A stretch of DNA of 64,000 nt from Mycobacterium sp. DL592 (GTDB taxonomy: Bacteria > Actinomycetota > Actinomycetes > Mycobacteriales > Mycobacteriaceae), in the NCBI RefSeq assembly GCF_011694515.1, contig NZ_CP050192.1, forward strand, positions 2,539,301-2,603,300. The letters are read 5' to 3'. The notes below the pieces were generated by a model. The model worked only from the letters and a program-made list of their open reading frames with translations, had not been told where the DNA came from and did no database searches. Below, piece by piece: positions 10,759 through 22,419 of this stretch (positions within the stretch are counted from its first letter, which is position 1; every line of letters starts with the position of its first letter). The translations under genes and the position numbers were made by a program.

Positions 10759-11223
10759 ATGAAACGTGGTGACCGTGTAGCCGACTTCGAACTGCCCGAC
10801 CAGACCGGCACTGTGCGCTCGCTGAGCAGCCTGCTCGCCGACGGGCCGATCGTGCTGTTCTTCTACCCCGCCGCGATGACGCCCGGCTGCACCAAGGAGG
10901 CCTGCCACTTCCGTGACCTGGCCGGCGAGTTCTCCGCCGTCGGCGCCTCCCGAGTCGGAATCAGCACCGACCCGGTGGACAAGCAGGCCAAGTTCGCCGA
11001 GTCGCAACGTTTCGACTACCCGCTGTTGTCGGACGCCGACGGCGCGGTGGCCAACGCGTTCGGAGTCAAGCGCGGGCTGCTGGGCAAGTTCCTGCCCGTC
11101 AAGCGCACGACGTTCGTCATCGACACCGATCGCACCGTGCTCGAGGTGATCTCCAGCGAGGTCAACATGGACACCCACGCCGACAAGGCGCTGGCGCTGC
11201 TGCGCGACCGAAAGACGACCTGA
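10759..11223 (+). CDS. bcpB: Peroxiredoxin, BCP/AhpE-like thiol peroxidase
   Basis: A 154-residue thioredoxin-fold peroxidase that reduces hydroperoxides. The active-site block FYPAAMTPGCTKEAC places the peroxidatic cysteine at residue 44 and a second cysteine at 49. That C-x4-C spacing is the one seen in two-cysteine BCP enzymes. A TAGCCT box lies eight bases before the ATG, suggesting a leaderless or near-leaderless mRNA. A longer in-frame extension upstream only reads antisense to trpE. The position beside trpE matches Rv1608c (bcpB) of M. tuberculosis. Confidence 0.9.
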   Translation: MKRGDRVADFELPDQTGTVRSLSSLLADGPIVLFFYPAAMTPGCTKEACHFRDLAGEFSAVGASRVGISTDPVDKQAKFAESQRFDYPLLSDADGAVANAFGVKRGLLGKFLPVKRTTFVIDTDRTVLEVISSEVNMDTHADKALALLRDRKTT

Positions 11224-11226
11224 GTT

Positions 11227-11850
11227 TCAGCCCGCCAAGCGGCCCAGCCGCCGGGCCAGCGTCGCGGTAAGTGCAACGCGGTCCAGCGGCCCCAGCCGGC
11301 GCAGCGCGGCGCGGTCGGGCTTCTCCAGCGTTGCCATGCCGTGCATACCGACCCATAGCAAGAATGCGTCGGTGTGGGTGTCGAGACTGGTCGACAACCC
11401 CGCATCGGCGCATTCCCGCAGCGCCTGCTCTACCCGATGGAAGGTGTCGACGGCATTGGCCGCAAATCCGTCGGCGGCGATCATGAAGCGGTATCGGCGA
11501 GGGTGCCTCCAGCCGTAGCGCACATACGCCAGGCAACCGGCGATCAGCCGCTCATCTGGAGCCGACGCGCCGGCCATGGCTTGTTCGACCGAAGCATCCA
11601 GCTCGGCGAAACCCCCCTCTCGGACGGCATCCAGCACTGCCTCGAGGTCGCCGAAATGTGGATAAATCGACGGTGCACTAACACCCGCCCGGCGGGCGAC
11701 GCCACGTAGGGTCAAGGCCCGCACGTCATCCCCTGTATCGATGAGGTCTGCTGCCGCACTGATGATTTCGGTGCGCAACTGATCGCCCTCGCCGCGCTTG
11801 TTCCGGCTGCGCACCTTCTGGGCCATATCGCTCCACTCTTCGCCGATCAT
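11227..11850 (-). CDS. TetR-family transcriptional regulator
   Basis: A 207-residue regulator. The N-terminal helix-turn-helix is clear (RTEIISAAADLI, then LTLRGVARRAGVSAPSIYPHF, about residues 25-70), followed by an all-helical ligand-binding domain with a WRHPRRYRFM segment. An internal ATG (MAQKVRSRN, nine codons in) is an equally good start. Overlapping inverted repeats lie just upstream. It faces away from a frameshifted membrane gene, which may have been its target. The ligand is unknown. Confidence 0.85.
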   Translation of the reverse strand: MIGEEWSDMAQKVRSRNKRGEGDQLRTEIISAAADLIDTGDDVRALTLRGVARRAGVSAPSIYPHFGDLEAVLDAVREGGFAELDASVEQAMAGASAPDERLIAGCLAYVRYGWRHPRRYRFMIAADGFAANAVDTFHRVEQALRECADAGLSTSLDTHTDAFLLWVGMHGMATLEKPDRAALRRLGPLDRVALTATLARRLGRLAG

Positions 11851-11874
11851 GCTTGCGCCAACAGTTTAACGGCT

Positions 11875-11907
11875 GTTACCTTACACACGTAACCTAACAA
11901 ATGTAAG
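11875..11907. promoter_or_regulatory. Candidate TetR operator (overlapping inverted repeats)
   Basis: Two inverted repeats overlap here: GTTAC (11875-11879) with GTAAC (11889-11893), and CTTACA (11880-11885) with TGTAAG (11902-11907). They sit 25-57 bases upstream of the TetR start, inside the only intergenic gap available for a divergent promoter. Assignment to this regulator is inference from position. Confidence 0.4.
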
Positions 11908-12031
11908 TTGAGGGGAATGCGGCATGACGTCACTTGGTCGGCGGCGGACAGATTGCGCCCGGCGACAACCACTCGATGTGCGCCAAGACCGTAGCTACAT
12001 CAAGCACTCGTGATCACAAGGTGATTCGAAC

Positions 12032-12503
12032 ATGTACATCGTTCTAGTACTACTGCAGACCCTGATCCTTCCGGCGGTCTCGGGTGGCCTGCAGTTGGCG
12101 CTCCACGGGGGTGACCCCTTCGCCGTCTTCATCGCATGGTGGGCCTTCTGGGGCGTAGGCACCCGCCTGCTGGTCGCGGGCTTCAGCCAACTGGCCAATC
12201 CCGGCCGCACCGCGCACGGCATCCTCGGCATCGAGGATTCCGGTGCCGACCAGATCGTGCACGAACTCGGCTACGCCAATCTGAGCATGGGGCTTGTCGC
12301 CATGGCCGCTGCCTTTCGCGCCCGGCTGGGGTCTGCTCGGCACCGCGCCGGGGGCGGTCTACCTGGGACTAGCCGGTCTACGCCACGTGGCCAAGCGCGG
12401 CAAAGGCACTGACGAACTCGTCGCCACCTGGACCGACCTGCTGGTGTGCGCCGTAGTGGCCGCCGGGGTAATCAGGTTCGTCCTGCGCTCGGCCGGTGGG
12501 TAG
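12032..12503 (+). pseudogene. Small membrane protein gene broken by a one-base frameshift
   Basis: The frame from ATG 12032 encodes a plausible polytopic protein (MYIVLVLLQTLILPAVSGG, GFSQLANPGRTAHGIL, YANLSMGLVAMAAAF). It turns into low-quality Arg-rich sequence after about base 12316. From there the next frame continues the same kind of sequence (APGWGLLGTAPGAVYLGLAG, then a hydrophobic C-terminal helix) to a TAG at 12501-12503. Removing one base, such as C12317 after the TTT codon, would join the two halves into one protein of about 156 residues with roughly four membrane segments. It is either a recent pseudogene or a sequencing error. I do not recognise the family. Confidence 0.7.
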
Positions 12504-12543
12504 ACTTCGGGGACAACTCCTCAGACAAGCAGAGAGGTTTGTC

Positions 12544-13224
12544 GTGTTCACCCCTATCACCCAAGTGCAGCGCCACCCGCTCGCCGCGCAGACGGCCCAG
12601 CTGTTGATGACGCGCATCCGGGACGGCGAATGGCCGCTGGGACATCGACTTCCGGGCGAGACCACCTTGGCCGCACAGCTGGGCGTCGGCCGCTCGACGC
12701 TGCGGGAGGCGGTCCGCGAACTGGCCGGGAGGGGCGTACTCGACAGCCGTCAGGGCGCCGGGGTGTTCGTTACAGCCACCGAAGCCGTCGAGGACTGGGA
12801 CACCATACTGCGGCGCACGACCATCGCGGCCGTGATCGAGGCGCGGATCGCGATCGAAGCCGAGGCGGCGGCGCTGGCGGCGACCCGGCGCACCCCCGCA
12901 GATCTCCGGGCGATCCGCCGCGCACTGGCCGCCCGCGGCGTCCTGGGTTTGGCGGTCCCCGACCATGTCGACGCCGACGCCGCGTTTCACCGAGCGGTCG
13001 TCGCGGCCGCTCACAACGACGTACTGACGCAGTTGTTCGACGCATTCCTGCCGCGATTGCGGCTCGCGATGATCGACATGCTCAAGATCCACGCGCTGCC
13101 GTCGGAAGAAGGCGACCATGCCGCACACCGGGAACTCGCGGATGCGATAGCCGATCGCGATCCGGTCGCCGCGGCCATCGCCAGCCGATCGCACCTGACG
13201 TCGTTGAAGGAATCGTACTCATGA
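12544..13224 (+). CDS. GntR-family regulator, FadR/FCD subfamily
   Basis: A 226-residue regulator. The N-terminal winged helix-turn-helix has the GntR pattern (LMTRIRDGEWPLGHRLPGETTLAAQLGVGRSTLREAVRELAGRGVL, split here by function into scaffold and recognition helix). A helical FCD effector domain with likely metal-binding His/Asp positions follows (DADAAFHRAVVAAAHN, AHRELADAI). I chose the GTG at 12544 because AGAGAGG sits six bases upstream. An ATG at 12496 would start inside the preceding gene. The stop overlaps the next ATG (ATGA), so it is cotranslated with the ABC ATPase and may regulate it. FCD regulators usually sense small carboxylates; the ligand here is unknown. Confidence 0.85.
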   Translation: MFTPITQVQRHPLAAQTAQLLMTRIRDGEWPLGHRLPGETTLAAQLGVGRSTLREAVRELAGRGVLDSRQGAGVFVTATEAVEDWDTILRRTTIAAVIEARIAIEAEAAALAATRRTPADLRAIRRALAARGVLGLAVPDHVDADAAFHRAVVAAAHNDVLTQLFDAFLPRLRLAMIDMLKIHALPSEEGDHAAHRELADAIADRDPVAAAIASRSHLTSLKESYS

Positions 13225-14018
13225 CCCCGGTTCTGCAACTACGCGACGTGACCTTCCGCCGCAACGGCACGCAGATCATCGACGGCATCTCGCTGACCGT
13301 TCACGCGGGCGAACACTGGGCGCTGTTGGGGCCCAACGGCGCCGGCAAGAGCACGCTGCTCGGATTCTGCGCCGCGGTGACGTTCCCCACCACGGGCACG
13401 GTGACCATCCTCGGCAGTCAAATGGGACGCACGGACCTTGCCGTCTTGCGCCGGTCGATCGGACACGTCAATCCCCGCCACCGCCTGCAGTATTCGCTGA
13501 CCGTGCGTGAGGTGGTCCTGACCGGCATCACGGCAACGATCGACATCCCGATGCGCTGGACGCCGAGCGCCGCCGAGAGCGAGCGGGCCGACGCGATGAT
13601 CGCCGCGGTAGGGATGACCCGCAAGGCCGACGACGTGTGGCCGACGCTGTCGCAGGGCGAACGGGGCCGCGCTCTCATTGCGCGAGCCCTAATTTCAGAA
13701 CCCGATCTGCTTCTACTCGACGAGCCGACGACGGGGTTGGATGTCGCGGCGCGCGAACAACTCCTCGAGACCATCGACACCCTGGACCGGACACACCCCG
13801 ATGTCGCATCGATTCTGGTGACCCATCACCTCGAAGAGTTGCCGACGACCACAACGCATGCCTTGCTGATCGCCGACGGCCGCACCGTGGCCAGTGGCCC
13901 CGCACGGCAGACGATTTCGACCGACAATGTCACGACGGCGTTCGCCCACCCGATCGCGGTGGGCTATGCCGAGGGTCGCTGGACCGCACGAGCCAAGGCG
14001 ACCGCGATCGACGTCTAG
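13221..14018 (+). CDS. Orphan ABC transporter ATP-binding protein
   Basis: A 265-residue single nucleotide-binding domain. Walker [10 protein letters not shown] is at residues 37-45, the signature [15 protein letters not shown] near 145, Walker [13 protein letters not shown] near 165 and the switch histidine in VTHHLEE. No permease or binding-protein gene is adjacent on either side; the only nearby membrane gene is the frameshifted one upstream of the GntR gene. It could energise a distant permease or act as a soluble ABC protein. The start is fixed by the ATGA overlap. The stop shares a CTAG with convergent hisI. Confidence 0.88.
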   Translation: MTPVLQLRDVTFRRNGTQIIDGISLTVHAGEHWALLGPNGAGKSTLLGFCAAVTFPTTGTVTILGSQMGRTDLAVLRRSIGHVNPRHRLQYSLTVREVVLTGITATIDIPMRWTPSAAESERADAMIAAVGMTRKADDVWPTLSQGERGRALIARALISEPDLLLLDEPTTGLDVAAREQLLETIDTLDRTHPDVASILVTHHLEELPTTTTHALLIADGRTVASGPARQTISTDNVTTAFAHPIAVGYAEGRWTARAKATAIDV

Positions 14019-14362
14019 CCTTCCGGGCCGAGCAGCAGGTCGGCGTCGAAGCAGCTGTGATCACCGGTATGGCAGGCGCCGCCGACCTGGTCGACCTCCA
14101 GCAGCACCGCGTCACCGTCACAGTCGAGCCGTACCGAGTGCACGTGCTGGGTGTGGCCCGATGTCGCGCCCTTGACCCAGTACTCGCCGCGCGAGCGCGA
14201 GTAGTACGTCGCTTCCCGGGTTTCCAGCGTGCGGGCCAACGCTTCGTCGTCCATCCAGGCGACCATCAGGACGTCCCCGGTGCCGCGCTCCTGGGCAATG
14301 GCCGCGAACAATCCGTTGGCGTCGCGCTTGAGGCGCTTGGCGATAGCGGGATCCAGGCTCAT
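14015..14362 (-). CDS. hisI: Phosphoribosyl-AMP cyclohydrolase
   Basis: HisI opens the purine ring of PR-AMP in the third step of histidine synthesis. The 115-residue single-domain protein shows the family blocks [22 protein letters not shown] and the metal-binding [11 protein letters not shown] with a downstream GGACHTG cysteine. It is the monofunctional actinobacterial form; the pyrophosphohydrolase HisE is not fused and not in the window. It is the last gene of the his operon, with its ATG overlapping the hisF stop. Confidence 0.95.
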   Translation of the reverse strand: MSLDPAIAKRLKRDANGLFAAIAQERGTGDVLMVAWMDDEALARTLETREATYYSRSRGEYWVKGATSGHTQHVHSVRLDCDGDAVLLEVDQVGGACHTGDHSCFDADLLLGPEG

Positions 14363-15132
14363 CGGACGATCACCCCCTGGGCGGACATCGCCGCCTTCAC
14401 CTCACCGATAGTCAGCTCGCGGAAGTGAAACACGCTGGCCGCCAACACCGCATCAGCACCGGCCGCCACGGCGGGAGCGAAATGCTCGACGGCCCCTGCC
14501 CCACCGCTGGCGATCACCGGCACCGTCACCGCCTTGCGGACGGCCTTGAGCATCGTCAGATCAAATCCCGCCTTGGTACCGTCGGCGTCCATCGAGTTCA
14601 GCAGGATCTCACCGACACCCAATTCGGCTCCGCGCGTTGCCCATTCGACCGCGTCGATCCCGGTACCCTTGCGCCCGCCGTGCGTGGTGACCTCCCAACC
14701 CGACGGCGTCGACGACGAACCCTCCGGCACCGTGCGAGCGTCGACCGACAGCACGATGCACTGCGACCCGAACTGACGGGACAGCTCGGCAAGCAACTCC
14801 GGGCGCGCGATCGCCGCGGTGTTCACCGACACCTTGTCCGCCCCGGCACGCAACAGCGAGTCCACGTCGGCCACCGAACGCACCCCGCCGCCGACGGTCA
14901 GCGGGATGAACACCTGCTCGGCGGTGCGGCGCACCACATCGAGCATGGTGGCCCGCCCCGACGATGACGCCGTCACATCCAGGAAGCACAGTTCGTCGGC
15001 GCCCTCGGCGTCATAGGCCGCAGCGAGCTCGACGGGATCGCCTGCATCGCGGAGGTTTTCGAAGTTCACGCCCTTGACCACCCGCCCGGCGTCGACGTCC
15101 AGGCAGGGAATCACACGTACCGCAACGTCCAT
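14359..15132 (-). CDS. hisF: Imidazole glycerol phosphate synthase, cyclase subunit
   Basis: HisF joins with HisH to make imidazole-glycerol phosphate and AICAR from PRFAR. The 257-residue TIM barrel starts with [16 protein letters not shown] (catalytic Asp). It contains [26 protein letters not shown] and the second catalytic Asp region [17 protein letters not shown]. The start ATG shares one base with the impA stop (TAATG). A longer frame upstream lies inside impA and has no family similarity. Confidence 0.96.
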   Translation of the reverse strand: MDVAVRVIPCLDVDAGRVVKGVNFENLRDAGDPVELAAAYDAEGADELCFLDVTASSSGRATMLDVVRRTAEQVFIPLTVGGGVRSVADVDSLLRAGADKVSVNTAAIARPELLAELSRQFGSQCIVLSVDARTVPEGSSSTPSGWEVTTHGGRKGTGIDAVEWATRGAELGVGEILLNSMDADGTKAGFDLTMLKAVRKAVTVPVIASGGAGAVEHFAPAVAAGADAVLAASVFHFRELTIGEVKAAMSAQGVIVR

Positions 15133-15950
15133 TACCGGTAGTCCTCCGGGGAGCCGACTCGATCCAGAATCTCCATAATGTGTTCGTGCACCCCGGGCGC
15201 CGCCGCCAGGGCTGAGCGCGACGACACCGTCCACTGCTCACCGGACAGGTCGGTGACGATGCCCCCGGCCGCTCGCACCAGCGCCACCCCGGCCGCGTGG
15301 TCCCAGATGTGGTCACCGAAACTGATTGCCCCACCGAGAATTCCGGCACCGACGTAGGCCATGTCGATTCCCGTCGCACCGTGCATCCGCAGCTTCGAGC
15401 ACACCCGGCTGAGGTTCTCGAACACGGCCAGCCGGTAGCGCCCGGGGAACCGGCCCTTCCAGTCGACGTTGAAGGTGCCGATCCCGATGACGCACTGCGC
15501 GATCTCGCTGCGGTCGATCGGTGGCTGGGCGACGCCGTTGAAGTACACCGGGCCGCCGAGCACCGCGGTATAGCGCTGTTCGGTGAAGGGCAGCCAGGTC
15601 AGCCCCGCCACCGGTTCGCCGTCGCGCAGCAGGCCGAGCAGGATCGCGGCCATCGGTGAGCCCGCCGCGTAGTTGAACGTTCCGTCGATCGGGTCAAGCA
15701 CCCACACCAGGGGCGAGTCGATGTCCGCGCCGCCGAACTCCTCGCCGTGCACGCCGATGCCGGTGGCCGACTCCAGTGCCTCGACCACCTGACGCTCGAT
15801 GGCCAGGTCGACCTCGGTGGCGAAGTCGTTGCCCTTCTTCTGTACGGCCGATTCAGCCCGATGGCCGACGAGGAAGGGCGTGGACGCATCGTCCAGAATC
15901 GCCGCCGCCTGCGTCACCAGAGCCTCGAGATCCACCGACCGCGCCGCCAT
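15132..15950 (-). CDS. impA: Inositol-monophosphatase-family phosphatase
   Basis: A 272-residue Mg-dependent, Li-sensitive-type phosphatase. The metal site is formed by GEEFGG, the [12 protein letters not shown] block and the C-terminal [15 protein letters not shown]. Its place between hisA and hisF matches impA of M. tuberculosis. Two roles are plausible from position: inositol-phosphate dephosphorylation for phosphatidylinositol synthesis, or histidinol-phosphate phosphatase activity, which this superfamily provides in actinobacteria as HisN. No other histidinol phosphatase is visible, because hisB here carries only the dehydratase domain. The substrate is therefore unresolved. Confidence 0.88.
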   Translation of the reverse strand: MAARSVDLEALVTQAAAILDDASTPFLVGHRAESAVQKKGNDFATEVDLAIERQVVEALESATGIGVHGEEFGGADIDSPLVWVLDPIDGTFNYAAGSPMAAILLGLLRDGEPVAGLTWLPFTEQRYTAVLGGPVYFNGVAQPPIDRSEIAQCVIGIGTFNVDWKGRFPGRYRLAVFENLSRVCSKLRMHGATGIDMAYVGAGILGGAISFGDHIWDHAAGVALVRAAGGIVTDLSGEQWTVSSRSALAAAPGVHEHIMEILDRVGSPEDYR

Positions 15951-15955
15951 GCCGG

Positions 15956-16690
15956 TTACTGGCTCACCGCGGCCAGCGCCTCCGGCAGCGTGAATCGTCC
16001 TGCATAGAGCGCCTTTCCGACGATCGCGCCCTCCACACCACTGTCGGTCAGCGTCGCGATGGCGCGCAGATCGTCCAGGCTCGACACCCCACCTGAGGCG
16101 ATCACAGGGGCGTCGGTGCACTCGGCGACTCCCTCGAGCAGGTCGAGGTTGGGTCCGGTGAGGGTGCCGTCCTTGGTGACGTCGGTGACGACGAACCGCG
16201 AGCACCCTTCGCTGTCAAGGCGTTCCAGCACGTGCCACAGGTCGCCACCGTCGGTCTCCCAGCCGCGGCCACGCAGCCGGTGCTCCCCGTCAACGATCTG
16301 CACGTCGAGGCCGACCGCGACCTTGTCGCCGTACTCGGCGATGGCCGCAGCGCACCACAGCGGATTCTCCAGCGCCGCAGTGCCGACGTTGACCCGCGCG
16401 CAACCGGTGGCCAGTGCAGCTTTGAGCGACTCGTCGTCCCGGATTCCACCGGATAGTTCGACTTTGACGTCGAGCTGGCCGACGAGCTCGGCGAGCAGCT
16501 CACGATTAGAGCCGCGGCCGAACGCCGCGTCCAGGTCGACCAGATGTATCCATTCGGCGCCGTCGCGCTGCCAGGTCAGGGCGGCGTCGAGCGCCGAACC
16601 GTACTCGGTCTCGCTGCCGGCCTTGCCCTGTACCAGGCGGACCGCCTTGCCGTCGACCACGTCGACGGCAGGAAGAAGAATCAGTGGCAC
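15956..16690 (-). CDS. priA: Phosphoribosyl isomerase A (HisA, probably also TrpF)
   Basis: A 244-residue barrel isomerase that converts ProFAR to PRFAR in histidine synthesis. The catalytic aspartates lie in [10 protein letters not shown] near the N-terminus and in [15 protein letters not shown] near residue 175. In actinobacteria this protein (PriA) also isomerises phosphoribosyl-anthranilate. The trp operon here lacks trpF, so the dual role is expected. The start is GTG, two bases after the hisH stop. The dual activity is inferred from family knowledge and the missing gene. Confidence 0.94.
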   Translation of the reverse strand: MPLILLPAVDVVDGKAVRLVQGKAGSETEYGSALDAALTWQRDGAEWIHLVDLDAAFGRGSNRELLAELVGQLDVKVELSGGIRDDESLKAALATGCARVNVGTAALENPLWCAAAIAEYGDKVAVGLDVQIVDGEHRLRGRGWETDGGDLWHVLERLDSEGCSRFVVTDVTKDGTLTGPNLDLLEGVAECTDAPVIASGGVSSLDDLRAIATLTDSGVEGAIVGKALYAGRFTLPEALAAVSQ

Positions 16691-16692
16691 GC

Positions 16693-17309
16693 TTATAGCC
16701 CCTTAACCCAATTCGCGAGTAGCGCCGCACCGGCGTCGCCGCTCTTCTCCGGATGAAACTGTGTGGCCGACAACGGTCCGTCTTCGACGGCGGCCAGGAA
16801 TCGCACGTGGTGGGTGGCCCACGTCAGCAGCGCGTCAGGGGTGCCCTCCCACTTCTGCGCCGCATACGAATGCACGAAGTAGAACCGAGTGTCGGCGTCA
16901 ATGCCCTTGAACAACGCACTGCCCGGCGCCGCCTCGACCACGTTCCAGCCCATGTGCGGGATCACCGGCGCGTCCAGCCGGGTGACCGAACCCGGCCACT
17001 GCCCGCAGCCCACCGACTCCACCCCGAACTCCACGCCACGGGCGAACAGGATCTGCATACCCACACATACGCCGAGCACCGGCCGCCCGGCCGCCACCCG
17101 GTCGGCGATGATGCGGTCGCCGCCGATACCGCGCAAACCCGTCATACAGGCTTCGTAAGCCCCGACGCCGGGAACCACCAGGCCGTCGGCCTGCTGCGCC
17201 CGTCGGGCGTCAGCGGTGACTTCGACATCGGCGCCGACACGCTCCAGCGCGCGTTGCGCCGAACGTAGATTGCCCGAGCCGTAGTCGAGCACCACCACGG
17301 ATTTTGCTG

Positions 17310-17313
<4 letters not shown>
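16693..17313 (-). CDS. hisH: Imidazole glycerol phosphate synthase, glutaminase subunit
   Basis: HisH is the class-I glutamine amidotransferase that feeds ammonia to HisF. In this 206-residue protein the nucleophile is in [10 protein letters not shown] and the His-Glu pair in [12 protein letters not shown]. The N-terminal [12 protein letters not shown] is typical of the family. The GTG start overlaps the hisB stop (GTGA). HisF is encoded two genes downstream in the same transcript, which fits their 1:1 complex. Confidence 0.95.
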
Positions 17314-20400
<3,087 letters not shown>

Positions 20401-20478
20401 TACCGCAATTGTCCCGTATCGGTGCACCCGATTAAAAATCGATTGGGCGCGGGCGGGGCCGGGCTGGATACTGCGCTC

Positions 20479-21114
20479 ATGCAATGGGACCTGTGGCTGG
20501 CGTTCGTCGGCGCCTCGATCGCGATCAGCGTCTCCCCTGGCGCCGGTGCGATCCAGTCCATTTCCACCGGTCTCAGCCATGGGGTGCGGCGCGGTTACTG
20601 GAGCATTACCGGCCTGGAAATCGGGCTGATGTTGCAGCTGGCGGCGGTAGCGGTCGGCCTGGGCGCGGCCGTGGCCAAGTCCGTGGTCGCCTTCACGGTC
20701 ATCAAGTGGATCGGTGTGGTGTACCTGATCTACCTGGCCGTTCGGCAGTGGCGTACCCGCGCGGGTGACCTGGGCGAGCAACTGATCGCCAGCGCCGACG
20801 GCGGCCGGTTGAACCTGCTGGTGCGCGGATTCCTGGTCAACGTGACCAACCCGAAGGGCCTGGTGTTCCTGCTCGCCGTGCTGCCTCAGTTCGTGGTGCC
20901 GACGGCGCCGCTGCTGCCCCAGTATCTGACGATCGCAGCGACGATGGTCGCCGTCGACCTGGTGGTGATGGGCGCCTACAGCGGGCTCGCGGTGCGGCTG
21001 CTGGCCTGGCTGCGCACGCCCCGGCAACAGACGATCATGAACCGGACCTTCTCCGGTCTGTTCGCCACCGCTGCCGTGGTGCTGTCGCTGGTGCGCCGCG
21101 GTGCGACAGCCTGA
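20479..21114 (+). CDS. LysE/RhtB-family amino-acid exporter
   Basis: A 211-residue membrane protein with about six hydrophobic segments and the LysE/RhtB hallmark near the N-terminus ([31 protein letters not shown]). An [19 protein letters not shown] block sits in the middle. The family exports amino acids and related compounds; the substrate is unknown. A GATACT box six bases before the ATG suggests a leaderless transcript. The longer frame from 20095 reads antisense to hisD. Confidence 0.88.
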   Translation: MQWDLWLAFVGASIAISVSPGAGAIQSISTGLSHGVRRGYWSITGLEIGLMLQLAAVAVGLGAAVAKSVVAFTVIKWIGVVYLIYLAVRQWRTRAGDLGEQLIASADGGRLNLLVRGFLVNVTNPKGLVFLLAVLPQFVVPTAPLLPQYLTIAATMVAVDLVVMGAYSGLAVRLLAWLRTPRQQTIMNRTFSGLFATAAVVLSLVRRGATA

Positions 21115-21139
21115 AGCCGCAGGGGGCAAGATGGGGCGC

Positions 21140-21553
21140 ATGTCGACCAAGGATCATCCGAACAACGCCCCCGGCGTGCCGATGAAGTTCCCGGTCTGGA
21201 TCGAGAACTTCCAGATCAAGTACTTCAACCCGCTCATCCAGCCGATCGCCAAGTATCTGCCGGGTATGGCCGTCATCAAGCATCGCGGCCGGACCTCCGG
21301 TACCGCCTACGAAACCGTCGTCACGCCGTACCGCAAGGGCAACACCCTGGCGGTGCTGCTGGCCCACGGCAAGACCAACTGGGTGAAGAACATCCTGGCG
21401 GCCGGCGAGGCCGACATCCACTTCAAGGGCAAAGACCTACACCTCGTCAACCCGCGGGTATTGCCCGCGGGCACCGACGATCCGGGCCTGCCGCGGGTGG
21501 CGCAGTCGGGACTGCGGCGCGGCGTGGGCGCCTTCGTCGCCGACATCGCCTGA
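21140..21553 (+). CDS. Deazaflavin (F420)-dependent nitroreductase-family protein
   Basis: A 137-residue protein of the Ddn/DUF385 type, recognisable by [18 protein letters not shown], then [29 protein letters not shown]. These proteins form a split-barrel that binds the deazaflavin F420 or a related flavin. The substrate here is unknown. An ATG three codons earlier (21131) is also possible; neither has an ideally spaced ribosome site. It follows the LysE gene by 25 bases, so it is probably in the same transcript. It runs convergently to nadC. Confidence 0.8.
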   Translation: MSTKDHPNNAPGVPMKFPVWIENFQIKYFNPLIQPIAKYLPGMAVIKHRGRTSGTAYETVVTPYRKGNTLAVLLAHGKTNWVKNILAAGEADIHFKGKDLHLVNPRVLPAGTDDPGLPRVAQSGLRRGVGAFVADIA

Positions 21554-21561
21554 GTAAAAGC

Positions 21562-22419
21562 TCAAAGGTCGAGGCCGACGTCGAGCACCCGCACCGAGTG
21601 CGTCAGCGCGCCCACGGACAGGTAGTCGACACCGGTCCCGGCGTACTCGGCCGCCGAGTCCAGGCTCAGCCCGCCCGAGGACTCCAGCAGCACGCCAGGA
21701 GCGCGCGCGTCGCGGCGCTGCGCCGCGATCTGGGTCTGCCAGACCGGGAAGTTGTCCAGCAGGATGAGCTGAACGTCCTCGGCGAGTACCTCGTCGAGTT
21801 GTTCGAGGGTGTCGACTTCGACCTCACACGGCATATCAGGCGCGGCCGCGCGGACCGCGCGCAATGCGGCGACCACCGAGCCGGCTGCGGCCACGTGGTT
21901 GTCCTTGATCAGGGCGGCATCGCCGAGTCCCATCCGGTGATTCACCCCGCCGCCGACCCGCACCGCGTACTTCTGCAGGGCACGCAGGCCCGGCAAGGTC
22001 TTGCGGGTGTCCCGGATCTTGGCTGCGGTGCCCTCGACGGCGTCCACCCAGGCCGCCGTGGCCGTGGCGATCCCCGACAGGTGACAGACCAGGTTGAGCA
22101 GGGTGCGTTCGGCGGTCAGCAGCCCGCGCGTCGGCGCCTGGACCCGCAACAGCGCCGCTCCCGGCTCCAGGCGGGTGCCGTCCGCGACCCGGTCGACGAC
22201 GCGATAGGAGTCTGGACCGAGGACCTCGTCGAGCACCAGCAGTGCCACGTCCACGCCTGCGGCGACGCCCGGTTCCCTGGTGACCAGTGCGGCCAGCGTC
22301 GTGGCGTCTTCGGGCACGGTGGCCAAGGTGGTGACGTCGGGGCCGTAGCGCAGGTCTTCGTCGAGGCCGCGCCGGATCGTGATCAGCGCGTCGGTCAGTT
22401 CGTCTGCGCTGAGGGTCAT
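21562..22419 (-). CDS. nadC: Nicotinate-nucleotide pyrophosphorylase (quinolinate phosphoribosyltransferase)
   Basis: NadC makes nicotinate mononucleotide from quinolinate and PRPP, the third step of de novo NAD synthesis. The 285-residue protein shows EDLRYGPDVTT, the TAERTLLNLVCHLSGIAT block, RDTRKTLPGLRALQKYAVRVGGG, LIKDNHVAAAG and LESSGGLSLDSA. I chose the ATG of MTLSADEL because it overlaps the nadB stop (ATGA). An ATG three codons further upstream is less likely. Confidence 0.95.
   Translation of the reverse strand: MTLSADELTDALITIRRGLDEDLRYGPDVTTLATVPEDATTLAALVTREPGVAAGVDVALLVLDEVLGPDSYRVVDRVADGTRLEPGAALLRVQAPTRGLLTAERTLLNLVCHLSGIATATAAWVDAVEGTAAKIRDTRKTLPGLRALQKYAVRVGGGVNHRMGLGDAALIKDNHVAAAGSVVAALRAVRAAAPDMPCEVEVDTLEQLDEVLAEDVQLILLDNFPVWQTQIAAQRRDARAPGVLLESSGGLSLDSAAEYAGTGVDYLSVGALTHSVRVLDVGLDL

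Noticed and set aside
14363..15234. Extended hisF start at 15234
   Set aside because: The added residues lie inside impA in another phase. The TAATG junction and the conserved [12 protein letters not shown] start fix the true beginning.
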